Source: Trabulsiella odontotermitis (GTDB lineage: Bacteria > Pseudomonadota > Gammaproteobacteria > Enterobacterales > Enterobacteriaceae). From it: a stretch of 64,000 bases of DNA. Both the position numbers and the translations under genes were made by a program. The first letter of the stretch is position 1. Every line of letters begins with the position of its first letter. The notes under the pieces are model-generated. The model was not told where the DNA came from and searched no databases. It saw only the letters and a list, made by a program, of their open reading frames with translations. Of this stretch, positions 53,101-60,874 are shown one piece after another. The DNA is taken from NCBI RefSeq assembly GCF_001297775.1, contig NZ_LIFX01000010.1, positions 1-64,000 of the forward strand, given 5' to 3'.

Positions 53101-53448
53101 CAGGGGATGGCGATGCGGGCGCTCGGCCGCACGACGGAAGCGGCGCATCATTTCCGCGCTTTTGCGGCGTGGGTCGCGGCGCATCAGGACACGATCCCGG
53201 AAGCCGATTTCTTCGCCGTGTCATTGCCGGATCTGGTGGTGCTGGATACGCCGCCGTCGCATCGCCATCGCGAACACTGCCTGTTCATCGCGGCGCTCGG
53301 GCAGCTCGGTGAAGGTAATGTCGCCGCCTGCGACGCGACGATGGCAAGTCTGTTAACACTCAACCCGGCTCATGACAAAGCGCATCTGCTGCGCCATGCG
53401 CTGACGTGCGGTATTTTTGCGTCACTCTCAACAGAGGCACTTTTATGA
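50149..53448 (+). CDS. yphG: YphG-like DUF5107 / tetratricopeptide-repeat protein
   Basis: A 1099-aa protein of unknown function similar to K-12 YphG. Residues 1-420 form the DUF5107 domain (KVWQETLSLPTW, NPMFLEKRVYQGSSGAVYPY, LLPELGGRIHRAFDK, WISGGIEFNWPQHHRP), a mutarotase-like beta supersandwich. Residues 470-1090 are many TPR-like helical repeats (YYRRALELDPQDYRNNVALG is one). There is no signal peptide, so it is probably cytosolic. The ATG at 50149 (MYGSVKVWQET) has GGAG six bases upstream; the ORF start at 50068 overlaps the promoter region and is rejected. The stop overlaps the MFS start (ATGA). It may act on or bind a sugar or oligosaccharide handled by the locus. Confidence 0.9.
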   Translation: MYGSVKVWQETLSLPTWTTGAEDTNPMFLEKRVYQGSSGAVYPYGVIDTLTGQREMRDYQAVWMENDFIRVLLLPELGGRIHRAFDKVKQRDFVYYNEVVKPALVGLLGPWISGGIEFNWPQHHRPTTFMPVDFTLQASDDGAQTVWMGEAEPMRGLQVMTGFTLYPDRALIEITGKVFNGNATPRHFLWWANPAVKGGDDHQSVFPPDVTAVFDHGKRDVSAFPIATGTYYKVDYSAGVDISRYKNVPVPTSYMAEKSDYDFVGAYHHGERGGLLHVADHHISPGKKQWTWGYDDFGQAWDRNLTDRNGPYIELMTGVFTDNQPDFTWLAPYEEKVFVQNFLPYSELATVQNASTSLALKLERENGQLVLGMYAVAPLENVVVELSADGELLWETTLSLQPGNSWLETMTDRFAQRLTLTVRAATGQTLLSYQEHIAEETPLPDPARAPAQPQDLTNSDELYFIGQHLEQYNHASRVAADYYRRALELDPQDYRNNVALGTLALNSADWPQAEQCARAALARAHRLNKNPRDGEASMLLGSALERQGEEAEAREHYFKASWSGNCRDAAWWSLARLAAKAGNWQDALAHVDLSLQFNGSNLLAMGLKALALSHQQDDAAALAYIIECLKRYPLNYPLYYVRWSLLRDASSLRALRQVTGQRGANACLLAGWLTSLGQTDAVREMLENLDCQEALPLLWLASLTDDPVTRQQLIATAEAQHARHVRFPNTLDEVQMLQSLDDTPFASYLLGCFWYSKRRYAPAVACWQATLQQRPDFAPAYRLLGIYAWNKQQDAQQALAAMQRAVELEPENARFLFELDFLNKQLGEAVEQRLARLEVRQAVALRRDDLTAELLSLWNSSGHYDAAAQVLQEREFHPWEGGEGKVTGQYLLNQQHRALAAIAAGQYSKAQGLLTAALRYPHNLGEGRLPGQTDNDIWYLLGYCAAQLGNHEQAQAHFRQASQGDSSLDAGRYYNDQPADYLFWQGMAMRALGRTTEAAHHFRAFAAWVAAHQDTIPEADFFAVSLPDLVVLDTPPSHRHREHCLFIAALGQLGEGNVAACDATMASLLTLNPAHDKAHLLRHALTCGIFASLSTEALL

Positions 53449-54884
53449 ACAATACGCAGACACAACTGAATATGGGCTACGTCTGGACGATCTGTCTGGT
53501 CGCCGCCTGCGGTGGATTGCTGTTTGGTTATGACTGGGTGGTGATTGGCGGGGCGAAGCCGTTTTACGAGGCATGGTTCTCCATCACTGATCCAGCGCAG
53601 TCGGGCTGGGCAATGAGTTCGGCACTGGCCGGTTGCGTCTTCGGCGCGCTGATTTCCGGCTGGTGTGCCGACAAACTGGGTCGCCGCCTGCCGTTGATCC
53701 TGTCGGCCATCCTGTTCAGCGCCTCGGCGCTGGGAACGGCGCTCGCCACCAGTTTTGACATGTTCGTCATCTACCGCATTGTTGGCGGTATCGGTATTGG
53801 CCTGGCATCAGCGCTCAGCCCGCTGTATATCGCGGAAGTGAGCCCGGCGGAAAAACGCGGACGCTTTGTCGCCGTGAACCAACTGACCATTGTGATTGGC
53901 GTGCTGGCGGCACAGCTTATCAACTTGATCATCGCCGACCCGGTACCGGGCGGGGCGACGCAGCAGATGCTGGTCGACACCTGGAACGGTCAGACGGGCT
54001 GGCGCTGGATGTTTGGCGCGGAGCTGGTGCCCGCGCTGGCGTTCCTGGTGCTGATGTTTTTCGTCCCGGAATCGCCTCGCTGGCTGATGAAAGCCGGAAA
54101 ACCAGAGCGAGCCAGATCCATGCTGGAGCGTATTGGCTCGAAAGGCTACGCGGCGCAGACGCTACAGGATATCGCCCAGACCCTGCAACAGGACAATCAT
54201 AAAGTTTCGTATTCCACCCTGTTGCAGCCGCAAATCAAACCCATCGTCATCATCGGCATGGTGCTGGCGGTGTTCCAGCAGTGGTGCGGGATTAACGTCA
54301 TCTTTAACTACGCGCAGGAGATTTTTGCCTCCGCCGGGTTTGATATCAACGGCACGCTGAAATCCATTGTGGCGACCGGGATCATCAACCTTGTCTTTAC
54401 CATCGCCGCGCTGCCGCTGGTGGATAAACTGGGCCGCCGCAAGCTGATGCTGCTCGGCGCCTCCGGTCTGACAGTCATTTATGTACTGATTGCCGGTGCT
54501 TATGCGATGGGCGTGATGGGCTGGCCGGTACTGGTGCTGGTTCTCGCGGCGATCGCCATCTACGCGCTGACGCTGGCGCCAGTGACCTGGGTGCTGCTGT
54601 CGGAAATCTTCCCGACCCGCGTGCGCGGTCTGGCGATGTCTCTTGGCACCCTGGCGCTGTGGATTGCCTGTTTCCTGCTGACCTACACCTTCCCGCTGCT
54701 GAACGCCAGCCTCGGCGCGGCGGGCAGTTTCCTGCTCTACGGGATCATCTGTGCGGCAGGGTATCTCTACATTCTGCGCAACGTGCCTGAAACGAAAGGC
54801 GTGACGCTGGAGGCGCTGGAAGCGCAACTGGCGCAATTGCACCAGAAACACCCGGCAGGCGCGAACCCGGAGTCAATGCGTTAA
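53445..54884 (+). CDS. Sugar-porter MFS transporter (SP family)
   Basis: A 479-aa sugar/H+ symporter of the family of XylE, AraE and GalP. Twelve hydrophobic helices. Signatures: GGLLFGYDWVVIGG in TM1, DKLGRRLPL after TM2, VPESPRWLMKAGK after TM6, QQWCGINVIFNYAQEIF in TM7, DKLGRRKLM and the final VPETKGVTLE. A second importer alongside the ABC system suggests low- and high-affinity routes, or uptake of a product. Start ATG 53445 (MNNTQTQLN) with GAGG upstream. Coupled to yphG by ATGA and to the epimerase by TAATG. K-12 yph has no such gene in my recollection. Confidence 0.93.
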   Translation: MNNTQTQLNMGYVWTICLVAACGGLLFGYDWVVIGGAKPFYEAWFSITDPAQSGWAMSSALAGCVFGALISGWCADKLGRRLPLILSAILFSASALGTALATSFDMFVIYRIVGGIGIGLASALSPLYIAEVSPAEKRGRFVAVNQLTIVIGVLAAQLINLIIADPVPGGATQQMLVDTWNGQTGWRWMFGAELVPALAFLVLMFFVPESPRWLMKAGKPERARSMLERIGSKGYAAQTLQDIAQTLQQDNHKVSYSTLLQPQIKPIVIIGMVLAVFQQWCGINVIFNYAQEIFASAGFDINGTLKSIVATGIINLVFTIAALPLVDKLGRRKLMLLGASGLTVIYVLIAGAYAMGVMGWPVLVLVLAAIAIYALTLAPVTWVLLSEIFPTRVRGLAMSLGTLALWIACFLLTYTFPLLNASLGAAGSFLLYGIICAAGYLYILRNVPETKGVTLEALEAQLAQLHQKHPAGANPESMR

Positions 54885-55726
54885 TGGACGGGGTTCTGCA
54901 ACTGGAAAACGCGCATCTGCGGATGCGTGTTGATCCGCAGGGCGGGGCGCTGAAACAGCTTTTTTCGCTGCCTTTTCAGCGCCCGGTGTTGTACGACGCC
55001 GCAGAGCCTGCTGCGCTGTTCCCGATGTTGCCGCTGGCGAACCGGGTGGCGGAAAACCGCTTCTGGTTGCAGGGCAGGGAGATAGCGCTGCCGCAAAGTC
55101 CGGTGGATGCCGATTTTTATCTTCACGGCGACGGCTGGCTGAAACGCTGGCAGGTGGTGACGCAGACCGACAGCCGCTGTGAACTGCAACTGCGCAGCCA
55201 GCACCCCTGCGGTTTTGATTATCTGGCGCGTCTGTATTATCAGCTTCAGGACAACGCGCTGCACGCAACGTTACACCTGACCCACTGCGGCGCGACGCCG
55301 ATGCTTTACGGGCTGGGGTTTCATCCCTGGTTTCATTTTGCTGCTCATAGCCGTGTGCAGTTCAGCGCCAGCGGCTACTGGCCGGAAGGGGAGCAGCATC
55401 TGCCGCAGGCGTGGCAGCCGCAACTATCGGATGCCACCGATTTCAGCCACCCGACGTATGGGCGCGATGAATGGCTGAACGTTTGCTATTCCGGCTGGAG
55501 CGGGCGGGCGCAGATCGATAATGATGTGATGTGCGTCACGCTTCTCGCGCAAACTCCGTGGCTGATGCTGTTCAGGATGTCGGGTCAGCCGTTCCTCTGT
55601 CTTGAACCCCAGAGCCACCCGGTCAACGCCCACCGTCAGCCGGGTCAGCCCGGACTGGTACTGCTGCGGAAAGGCGAGGAAACCCGCTTTGAGATGACCA
55701 TTGTGGTCACTGCTTCGCCAGAATGA
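54884..55726 (+). CDS. yphB: Aldose 1-epimerase-like protein (YphB type)
   Basis: A 280-aa mutarotase-fold protein. Family features: FPMLPLANRVAENRF (active-site Arg region), YLHGDGWLKRWQV (His), GLGFHPWFHF (His) and CLEPQSHPVNAHRQ (catalytic Glu region). It would interconvert alpha and beta anomers of a sugar in the cytosol, providing the form the kinase or another enzyme uses. It is last in the rightward yphG-MFS-epimerase transcript, with its start inside the MFS stop (TAATG). Similarity to K-12 YphB is moderate, so the symbol is provisional. Confidence 0.85.
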   Translation: MDGVLQLENAHLRMRVDPQGGALKQLFSLPFQRPVLYDAAEPAALFPMLPLANRVAENRFWLQGREIALPQSPVDADFYLHGDGWLKRWQVVTQTDSRCELQLRSQHPCGFDYLARLYYQLQDNALHATLHLTHCGATPMLYGLGFHPWFHFAAHSRVQFSASGYWPEGEQHLPQAWQPQLSDATDFSHPTYGRDEWLNVCYSGWSGRAQIDNDVMCVTLLAQTPWLMLFRMSGQPFLCLEPQSHPVNAHRQPGQPGLVLLRKGEETRFEMTIVVTASPE

Positions 55727-55804
55727 GGTTAATGTGCTGTTAACCCGTAGCTTGCGCCTGCCGTGGTTTATCGCCAGACTATCGCCACCATTTCGGGAGG
55801 GATC

Positions 55805-56938
55805 ATGGTCTTGCATTCCACACGCTGGCTGGCGCTCAGCTATTTCACCTACTTTTTCAGCTACGGTATCTTTCTGCCTTTCTGGAGCGTCTGGCTCAAG
55901 GGAACGGGTTTAACGCCGGAAACCATTGGCATTTTGCTGGGGGCAGGGCTGGTCGCCCGTTTTCTCGGCAGCCTGCTGATTGCGCCCCGCGTCAGCGATC
56001 CCTCACGGCTTATCACCGCGCTGCGCGTGCTGGCGCTGCTTGCCCTGTTGTTTGTGCTGGCGTTCTGGGCCGGGCAAAACGTGGCATGGCTGATGGTGGT
56101 GATGATTGGTTTTAACCTCTTTTTCTCGCCGCTGGTGCCGCTCACCGATGCGCTGGCCAATACCTGGCAAAAGCAGATCACCATGGATTATGGCCGGGTG
56201 CGGCTGTGGGGATCGGTCGCCTTTGTCATCGGCTCGGCGTTGACCGGTAAACTGGTGAGTCTGTTTGATTACCGGGCGATTCTGGTGCTGATCAGTCTCG
56301 GTATCGCCTCGATGCTGCTCGGCATGCTGCTGCGCCCGTCGGTATTGCCGCAGGGCGAAGCCCGCCATCAGGAAGCTGCGGGCTGGCCGGCATGGCGTTC
56401 GCTGGTGGCGCAGAGCTGGCGGTTCCTCGCCTGCGTCTGTCTGTTGCAGGGCGCGCACGCGGCCTACTACGGATTCAGCGCCATTTACTGGCAGGGCGCG
56501 GGCTATTCTGCTTCGGCGGTGGGATATCTGTGGTCGCTGGGCGTTGTGGCTGAGGTGGTCATCTTTGCGTTGAGCAAAAAAGTGTTCCGCCGTTTCAGCG
56601 CGCGGGATCTGCTGCTGCTTTCGGCGGTGTGCGGCATCGTGCGCTGGAGCCTGATGGGCTGGACGACGGCACTACCGTGGCTTATCGTCGCGCAAATCCT
56701 TCACTGCGGTACTTTCACCGTCTGTCATCTGGCGGCCATGCGCTATATCGCCGCACGGCAGGGCAGCGAAGTCATCCGTCTGCAGGCGGTGTACTCCGCC
56801 GTTGCGATGGGCGGCAGCATCGCCGTAATGACCGTTTTCGCCGGGTTCCTCTACCAGCATCTGCATCAGGGCGTCTTCTGGGTGATGGCGCTGGTCGCTG
56901 TACCGGCGCTGTTTATCCGTCCGAAGGCGGTGAATTAA
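55805..56938 (+). CDS. hcaT: MFS transporter HcaT (putative 3-phenylpropionate permease)
   Basis: A 377-aa MFS permease strongly resembling E. coli HcaT (about 379 aa), which belongs to the LacY-related nucleoside/phenylpropionate group. Opening STRWLALSYFTYFFSYGIFLPFWSVWL and later LQGAHAAYYGFSAIYWQ are diagnostic. The ATG at 55805 has GGGAGG just upstream, and the ORF start at 55763 is rejected. Unlike in K-12, the hcaREFCBD dioxygenase genes are not adjacent, so its substrate here is open. Four bases overlap the end of convergent csiE. Confidence 0.93.
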   Translation: MVLHSTRWLALSYFTYFFSYGIFLPFWSVWLKGTGLTPETIGILLGAGLVARFLGSLLIAPRVSDPSRLITALRVLALLALLFVLAFWAGQNVAWLMVVMIGFNLFFSPLVPLTDALANTWQKQITMDYGRVRLWGSVAFVIGSALTGKLVSLFDYRAILVLISLGIASMLLGMLLRPSVLPQGEARHQEAAGWPAWRSLVAQSWRFLACVCLLQGAHAAYYGFSAIYWQGAGYSASAVGYLWSLGVVAEVVIFALSKKVFRRFSARDLLLLSAVCGIVRWSLMGWTTALPWLIVAQILHCGTFTVCHLAAMRYIAARQGSEVIRLQAVYSAVAMGGSIAVMTVFAGFLYQHLHQGVFWVMALVAVPALFIRPKAVN

Positions 56939-58212
56939 GTCTCCAGCATTTTGCAGATTTGCTGCCGCTGGTGCTCGCTCAGCAGATCGCGGGCATGGAT
57001 CAGCGGCGGTGAAAACAGCGGCAACGTCACGGCGTATGGCGTAACCACCAGTGCTACGCCTTTGGGCGCCCCCTCGGTCTGGAAATCCCCGATGGACTGG
57101 TTTTTGATGTTGATCGGCAGCAGGGTTAACTCGCGAAGCTGCCGCTCTAATTCACTTTCCAGATACGGATTATCACCGGTGAGCAGCAGCACCTGTTTTT
57201 CATGCAGCTCGCTCTCCTGCATCAGCCAGGCACCGAAAATCACCGCCACCAGCCCGGATTCCTCATCGGTAAAGCGAATGTCGAAATCCTCTTCGAATTC
57301 ATGCAACGCAATCCGCGTGGTACGCATCAGTCGCGGGTAAAGATGGTTAATCTCTTCCGGCAGACTGTTATCGATGCCAATGCTGAAAATCGAGCGGTTC
57401 AGTGCCTGTGAGAGATGGATATAGAGCTGATCGCGCAGCCCCTGTTCATCGCTGAATTCGCGACCGGCCATCCCCTGAAACCGTTCGATCAACCGCGAAA
57501 TGGCCAGTTGCAGACGGCGGTCATGCAGATGCCCGTCATGCACCGGATCCGGGGTGCGCAGCATCATAAACAGCAGCGTCAGGAAGCGGTGCTCATCTTC
57601 ATGCGGCAACTGATGAATGCGGCGTTGCCAGTGGCGAACGATCTCTTCCGCCACCTGATGCTCAATGCGCGCCTCAGTCCAGCTCTGCTGTACGGCGTTG
57701 AAAGAGGGCGTCAGCCCGTGGTGATGTTGCAGCAGGCAGTATTGCAGATAGAGCCGCAGGAAATGCAGGTCGCGGCACTCGAACTGCCGGTGCAGACCGC
57801 GTGCGCAACGGTTGATAAGCGCCTGTAAATTGGTGTCGTCGTAGAGCGTCCGGGCGATGCCCGCCTGTTTCAACTGTGATTTCAGCGCAGGCGTATAGTG
57901 ATGGCTGATAAACGCCGGGCATAAACGCAGCGCACGGCGCAGCCAGTGCAGCAGACACAGGCGCTGGTCGAGTGGGGTGCCTTCAATCCGGTAGCAGCCG
58001 TTTTCATGTGTGGCAATGGTAAGCCGGTGATAGCGCTGGAGTTCATTATCGATGTCAGCGATATCCAGTCTGGCGGTGTCGCCATCTACATGATTCACAT
58101 TGCTGATGTATTGATGGGTAATTTCCTGCCCCGGAAGCGATAACATCAGCAGCGTCTGGCAGCGGCGCTGCGGACTGGAAAGCGCAGATGGTGTATCAAT
58201 CTCACTCATCAT
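56935..58212 (-). CDS. csiE: Stationary-phase-inducible protein CsiE (PRD-containing)
   Basis: A 425-aa protein similar in length and sequence to E. coli CsiE (426 aa), induced by carbon starvation. The N-terminal part looks like a degenerate helix-turn-helix region (LSSPQRRCQTLLMLSLPGQEI). Two PTS-regulation-like (PRD) segments follow, with His-containing RFLTLLFMMLRTPD and LIERFQGMAGREF. The C-terminal part is a possible EIIB-like domain. No catalytic role is known. It starts at ATG 58212, with a second ATG next to it. Confidence 0.92.
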   Translation of the reverse strand: MMSEIDTPSALSSPQRRCQTLLMLSLPGQEITHQYISNVNHVDGDTARLDIADIDNELQRYHRLTIATHENGCYRIEGTPLDQRLCLLHWLRRALRLCPAFISHHYTPALKSQLKQAGIARTLYDDTNLQALINRCARGLHRQFECRDLHFLRLYLQYCLLQHHHGLTPSFNAVQQSWTEARIEHQVAEEIVRHWQRRIHQLPHEDEHRFLTLLFMMLRTPDPVHDGHLHDRRLQLAISRLIERFQGMAGREFSDEQGLRDQLYIHLSQALNRSIFSIGIDNSLPEEINHLYPRLMRTTRIALHEFEEDFDIRFTDEESGLVAVIFGAWLMQESELHEKQVLLLTGDNPYLESELERQLRELTLLPINIKNQSIGDFQTEGAPKGVALVVTPYAVTLPLFSPPLIHARDLLSEHQRQQICKMLET

Positions 58213-58340
58213 CTGTCAGATTCCAGTTAGGGTTTTTGATAAGAATAGCTAAAGGATCGACAGACGAAAGCGCAGCCGCCGGGGTTTGCGCAAGGATTGC
58301 AGGCACAGTTCACAGAATTTTTGCCGTACCAGGAGGGGAA

Positions 58341-58366
58341 GCCCGGCGAACAGAACGCCGCCGGGC
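58341..58366. repeat. REP-like hairpin downstream of suhB
   Basis: GCCCGGCG-N10-CGCCGGGC, a perfect 8-bp GC stem, 8 bp past the suhB stop. There is no T-run on the minus strand, so it is a REP-like 3' end structure rather than a standard terminator. Confidence 0.6.
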
Positions 58367-58373
58367 GGAGCGA

Positions 58374-59177
58374 TTAGCGCTTCAGCGCCTCGCTTAATTC
58401 TTCACGCATATTTGCCAGCATCGCTTTCACCACACGCGGGTTGCCTGCGACGATGTTGCCGGTGGTCATGTAGTTGTGGCCGCCGGTGAAATCACTGACG
58501 ATGCCGCCCGCTTCACGCACCAGTAGTTCGCCTGCGGCAAAATCCCACGGGCGCAGACCGATTTCAAAGAAACCGTCAACACGACCGGCAGCGACGTAGG
58601 CCAGATCCAGCGCGGCGGAACCGGTGCGACGGAAATCCGCGCATTCAGTGAACAGTTTACCGACGATGTTGATGTAAGCGGGGGCGTGCTGTTTGGCTTT
58701 GAACGGGAAACCGGTCGCCAGAATGGTGCCATCCAGATCGCGGGCAGTGCTGCCGCGCAGACGGTAACCGTTCAGCTGTGCGCCCTGACCGCGGGTAGCG
58801 GTGAACAGTTCGTTACGCATTGGATCGTAAACCACCGCGACTTCGGTACGGCCTTTGATGCGTACGGCGATGGAAACTGAGAAGTGCGGCAGACGTTTGA
58901 TGAAGTTGGTGGTGCCATCCAGTGGATCAATAACCCATTGCACATCCTGATCTTCGCCTGCGTGCTCACCGCTTTCTTCGGTGATAATGGTGTGTTGCGG
59001 GTAGGATTTGCGGATCGTTTCGATAATTACCGCTTCGGCGGATTTATCAACGTTGGTCACGAAATCGTTGCTGCCTTTCTGGCTCGCTTCTACAGCGTCC
59101 GGGGTTTCGTAGTTCTTGGCAATTAAATTACCCGCCTTGCGCGCAGCGCGTACGGCGATGTTCAGCATCGGATGCAT
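58374..59177 (-). CDS. suhB: Inositol-1-monophosphatase family protein SuhB
   Basis: A 267-aa Mg-dependent inositol monophosphatase that in E. coli also joins the rRNA transcription antitermination complex with NusA. Metal-binding motifs: EESGEH (near 67), WVIDPLDGTTNF (near 82-93) and the C-terminal WDFAAGELLVREAGG (near 212). Length equals E. coli. It is divergent from trmJ across 118 bp. A TATGAT-type -10 (minus strand, 59221-59226) is a plausible promoter. Confidence 0.97.
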   Translation of the reverse strand: MHPMLNIAVRAARKAGNLIAKNYETPDAVEASQKGSNDFVTNVDKSAEAVIIETIRKSYPQHTIITEESGEHAGEDQDVQWVIDPLDGTTNFIKRLPHFSVSIAVRIKGRTEVAVVYDPMRNELFTATRGQGAQLNGYRLRGSTARDLDGTILATGFPFKAKQHAPAYINIVGKLFTECADFRRTGSAALDLAYVAAGRVDGFFEIGLRPWDFAAGELLVREAGGIVSDFTGGHNYMTTGNIVAGNPRVVKAMLANMREELSEALKR

Positions 59178-59254
59178 CGGTTACTCTCACTGGATGTTAA
59201 AGAACGGAAAAACGGCGCACATCATAGCAGCGAATTCGGAATCTGTCTCCGCTT

Positions 59255-59260
59255 TATGAT
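59255..59260 (+). promoter_or_regulatory. Candidate -10 element of trmJ
   Basis: TATGAT located 35 bp before the trmJ start in the suhB-trmJ divergent gap; a weak -35 only. Confidence 0.4.
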
Positions 59261-59295
59261 AATATGGACGAATAATCTTTTATCGAAGAAAACTA

Positions 59296-60036
59296 ATGCT
59301 GCAAAATATTCGAATCGTGCTGGTTGAAACTTCCCACACCGGCAATATGGGTTCCGTCGCCCGTGCAATGAAGACGATGGGCCTCACCAATCTCTGGCTG
59401 GTCAACCCCCTTGTAAAACCCGATTCCCAGGCCATCGCGCTGGCGGCAGGGGCCAGTGATGTGATTGGCAACGCACAAATCGTCGATACGCTTGACGAGG
59501 CGCTCGCAGGTTGTAGTCTGGTCGTCGGCACCAGCGCACGTTCCCGTACGCTGCCGTGGCCGATGCTCGACCCGCGCGAATGTGGGCTGAAAAGCATCAG
59601 TGAAGCAGCGCATGCGCCAGTGGCGCTGGTGTTTGGCCGTGAACGCGTTGGCCTGACCAACGACGAGCTGCAGAAGTGTCATTATCACGTCGCTATCGCC
59701 GCGAACCCGGAATACAGCTCGCTGAATCTGGCGATGGCGGTGCAGGTGATTGCCTATGAAGTCCGGATGGCCTGGCTGGCGACGCAAGAGAGTGACCAGC
59801 CTGAACAGGCGCATGACGAGACGCCGTATCCCCTGGTGGACGATCTCGAACGCTTTTATGAGCATCTGGAAAAAACCTTGCTGGCAACCGGGTTTATCCG
59901 TGAAAGCCATCCAGGACAGGTCATGAATAAACTGCGCCGCTTGTTTACGCGCGCACGTCCTGAAAGCCAGGAACTGAACATCCTGCGCGGGATTCTGGCG
60001 TCGATTGAGCAGCAAAATCAAAATAAAGAACAGTGA
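59296..60036 (+). CDS. trmJ: tRNA (cytidine/uridine-2'-O-)-methyltransferase TrmJ
   Basis: A 246-aa SPOUT-class enzyme making Cm32/Um32 in tRNAs, dimeric and SAM-dependent. N-terminal [20 protein letters not shown] carries the conserved Asn/Arg. The knot motifs are [15 protein letters not shown] and the loop [15 protein letters not shown]. The C-terminal tail (165-246) is helical. It is followed by a REP pair and then the isc promoter. Confidence 0.97.
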   Translation: MLQNIRIVLVETSHTGNMGSVARAMKTMGLTNLWLVNPLVKPDSQAIALAAGASDVIGNAQIVDTLDEALAGCSLVVGTSARSRTLPWPMLDPRECGLKSISEAAHAPVALVFGRERVGLTNDELQKCHYHVAIAANPEYSSLNLAMAVQVIAYEVRMAWLATQESDQPEQAHDETPYPLVDDLERFYEHLEKTLLATGFIRESHPGQVMNKLRRLFTRARPESQELNILRGILASIEQQNQNKEQ

Positions 60037-60044
60037 TGTCTGTC

Positions 60045-60113
60045 TGCCGGGTGACGCTGCGCTTACCCGGCCTACAAAACCGTAGGCCCGTGCAAGCACA
60101 GCGCCGCCGGGCA
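60045..60113. repeat. Inverted pair of REP sequences (BIME) between trmJ and iscR
   Basis: REP 1 (60045-60076): TGCCGGGTGACGCTGC... ACCCGGCCTACA. REP 2 (60081-60113) is in opposite orientation: GTAGGCCCGTGCAAGC... GCCGCCGGGC. The CCTACA and GTAGG ends face each other, as in a bacterial interspersed mosaic element. Confidence 0.9.
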
Positions 60114-60139
60114 AAGTGGAATACGGCACAGAACGCTAA

Positions 60140-60164
60140 ATACTTGACTAAATTAGTCAGGTAA
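60140..60164. promoter_or_regulatory. IscR type-1 binding site, upstream copy
   Basis: A 25-bp sequence with core TTGACTAAATTAGTCAGG, an excellent match to the type-1 motif recognised by [2Fe-2S]-IscR. Confidence 0.92.
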
Positions 60165-60189
60165 ATAGTTGACCAATTTACTCGGGAAT
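60165..60189. promoter_or_regulatory. IscR type-1 binding site, downstream copy
   Basis: A second 25-bp site (ATAGTTGACC...ACTCGGGAAT), directly abutting the first. Together they give the autorepression of the isc operon seen in E. coli. Confidence 0.88.
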
Positions 60190-60268
60190 GTCAGACTTGG
60201 CCCTGCTATGCACTATCCCCATATTAATAAAAACCCCGGGCAGGGGCGAGTTTGAGGTGAAGTAAGAC

Positions 60269-60760
60269 ATGAGACTGACATCTAAAGGGCGTTATGCCGT
60301 GACCGCGATGCTGGACGTTGCGCTCAACTCCGAAGCGGGCCCGGTTCCGTTGGCAGATATTTCAGAACGACAGGGAATTTCACTTTCCTATCTGGAGCAG
60401 TTGTTCTCCCGTTTACGTAAAAATGGTCTGGTGTCCAGCGTACGTGGACCCGGCGGCGGCTATCTGCTCGGTAAAGACGCGGGCAGCATCGCCGTAGGCG
60501 AAGTGATCAGCGCCGTTGATGAATCTGTGGATGCCACCCGTTGTCAGGGTAAAGGCGGCTGCCAGGGCGGCGATAAGTGCCTGACCCACGCGCTGTGGCG
60601 CGATCTGAGCGATCGCCTGACCGGCTTCCTGAACAATATTACTCTTGGCGAACTGGTTAACAATCAGGAAATCCTGGATGTTTCCGGCCGCCAGCAGACG
60701 CAAGAAACCCAACGCAGCAACCGCACGCAGGATTCAATCAACGTTAAACTGCGCGCCTGA
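60269..60760 (+). CDS. iscR: Iron-sulfur cluster regulator IscR
   Basis: A 163-aa Rrf2-family regulator. With a [2Fe-2S] cluster it represses isc through type-1 sites; the apo form activates suf through type-2 sites. The winged helix includes [23 protein letters not shown] (part: [15 protein letters not shown]). Cluster ligands Cys92, Cys98, Cys104 and His107 are in [20 protein letters not shown]. It leads iscR-iscS-iscU-iscA-hscB-hscA. Confidence 0.98.
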   Translation: MRLTSKGRYAVTAMLDVALNSEAGPVPLADISERQGISLSYLEQLFSRLRKNGLVSSVRGPGGGYLLGKDAGSIAVGEVISAVDESVDATRCQGKGGCQGGDKCLTHALWRDLSDRLTGFLNNITLGELVNNQEILDVSGRQQTQETQRSNRTQDSINVKLRA

Positions 60761-60778
60761 AAATAATAAAGCTTTCTG

Positions 60779-60840
60779 AACCAGGCCGGAGCGCCATGCG
60801 CTCCGCTAACACGGTCGTACATCCAGCCGGTTGCCTGGTT
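60779..60840 (+). other. Branched RNA structure in the iscR-iscS gap
   Basis: AACCAGGC (60779-60786) pairs with GCCTGGTT (60833-60840), enclosing GGAGCGC-cat-GCGCTCC (60788-60804). In E. coli RyhB pairs near the iscS start, iscSUA mRNA is degraded, and a structure in this gap protects the iscR part. This element fits that role. Confidence 0.7.
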
Positions 60841-60874
60841 CCTTGCATTGAGTGATGTACGGAGTTTAAGAGCA

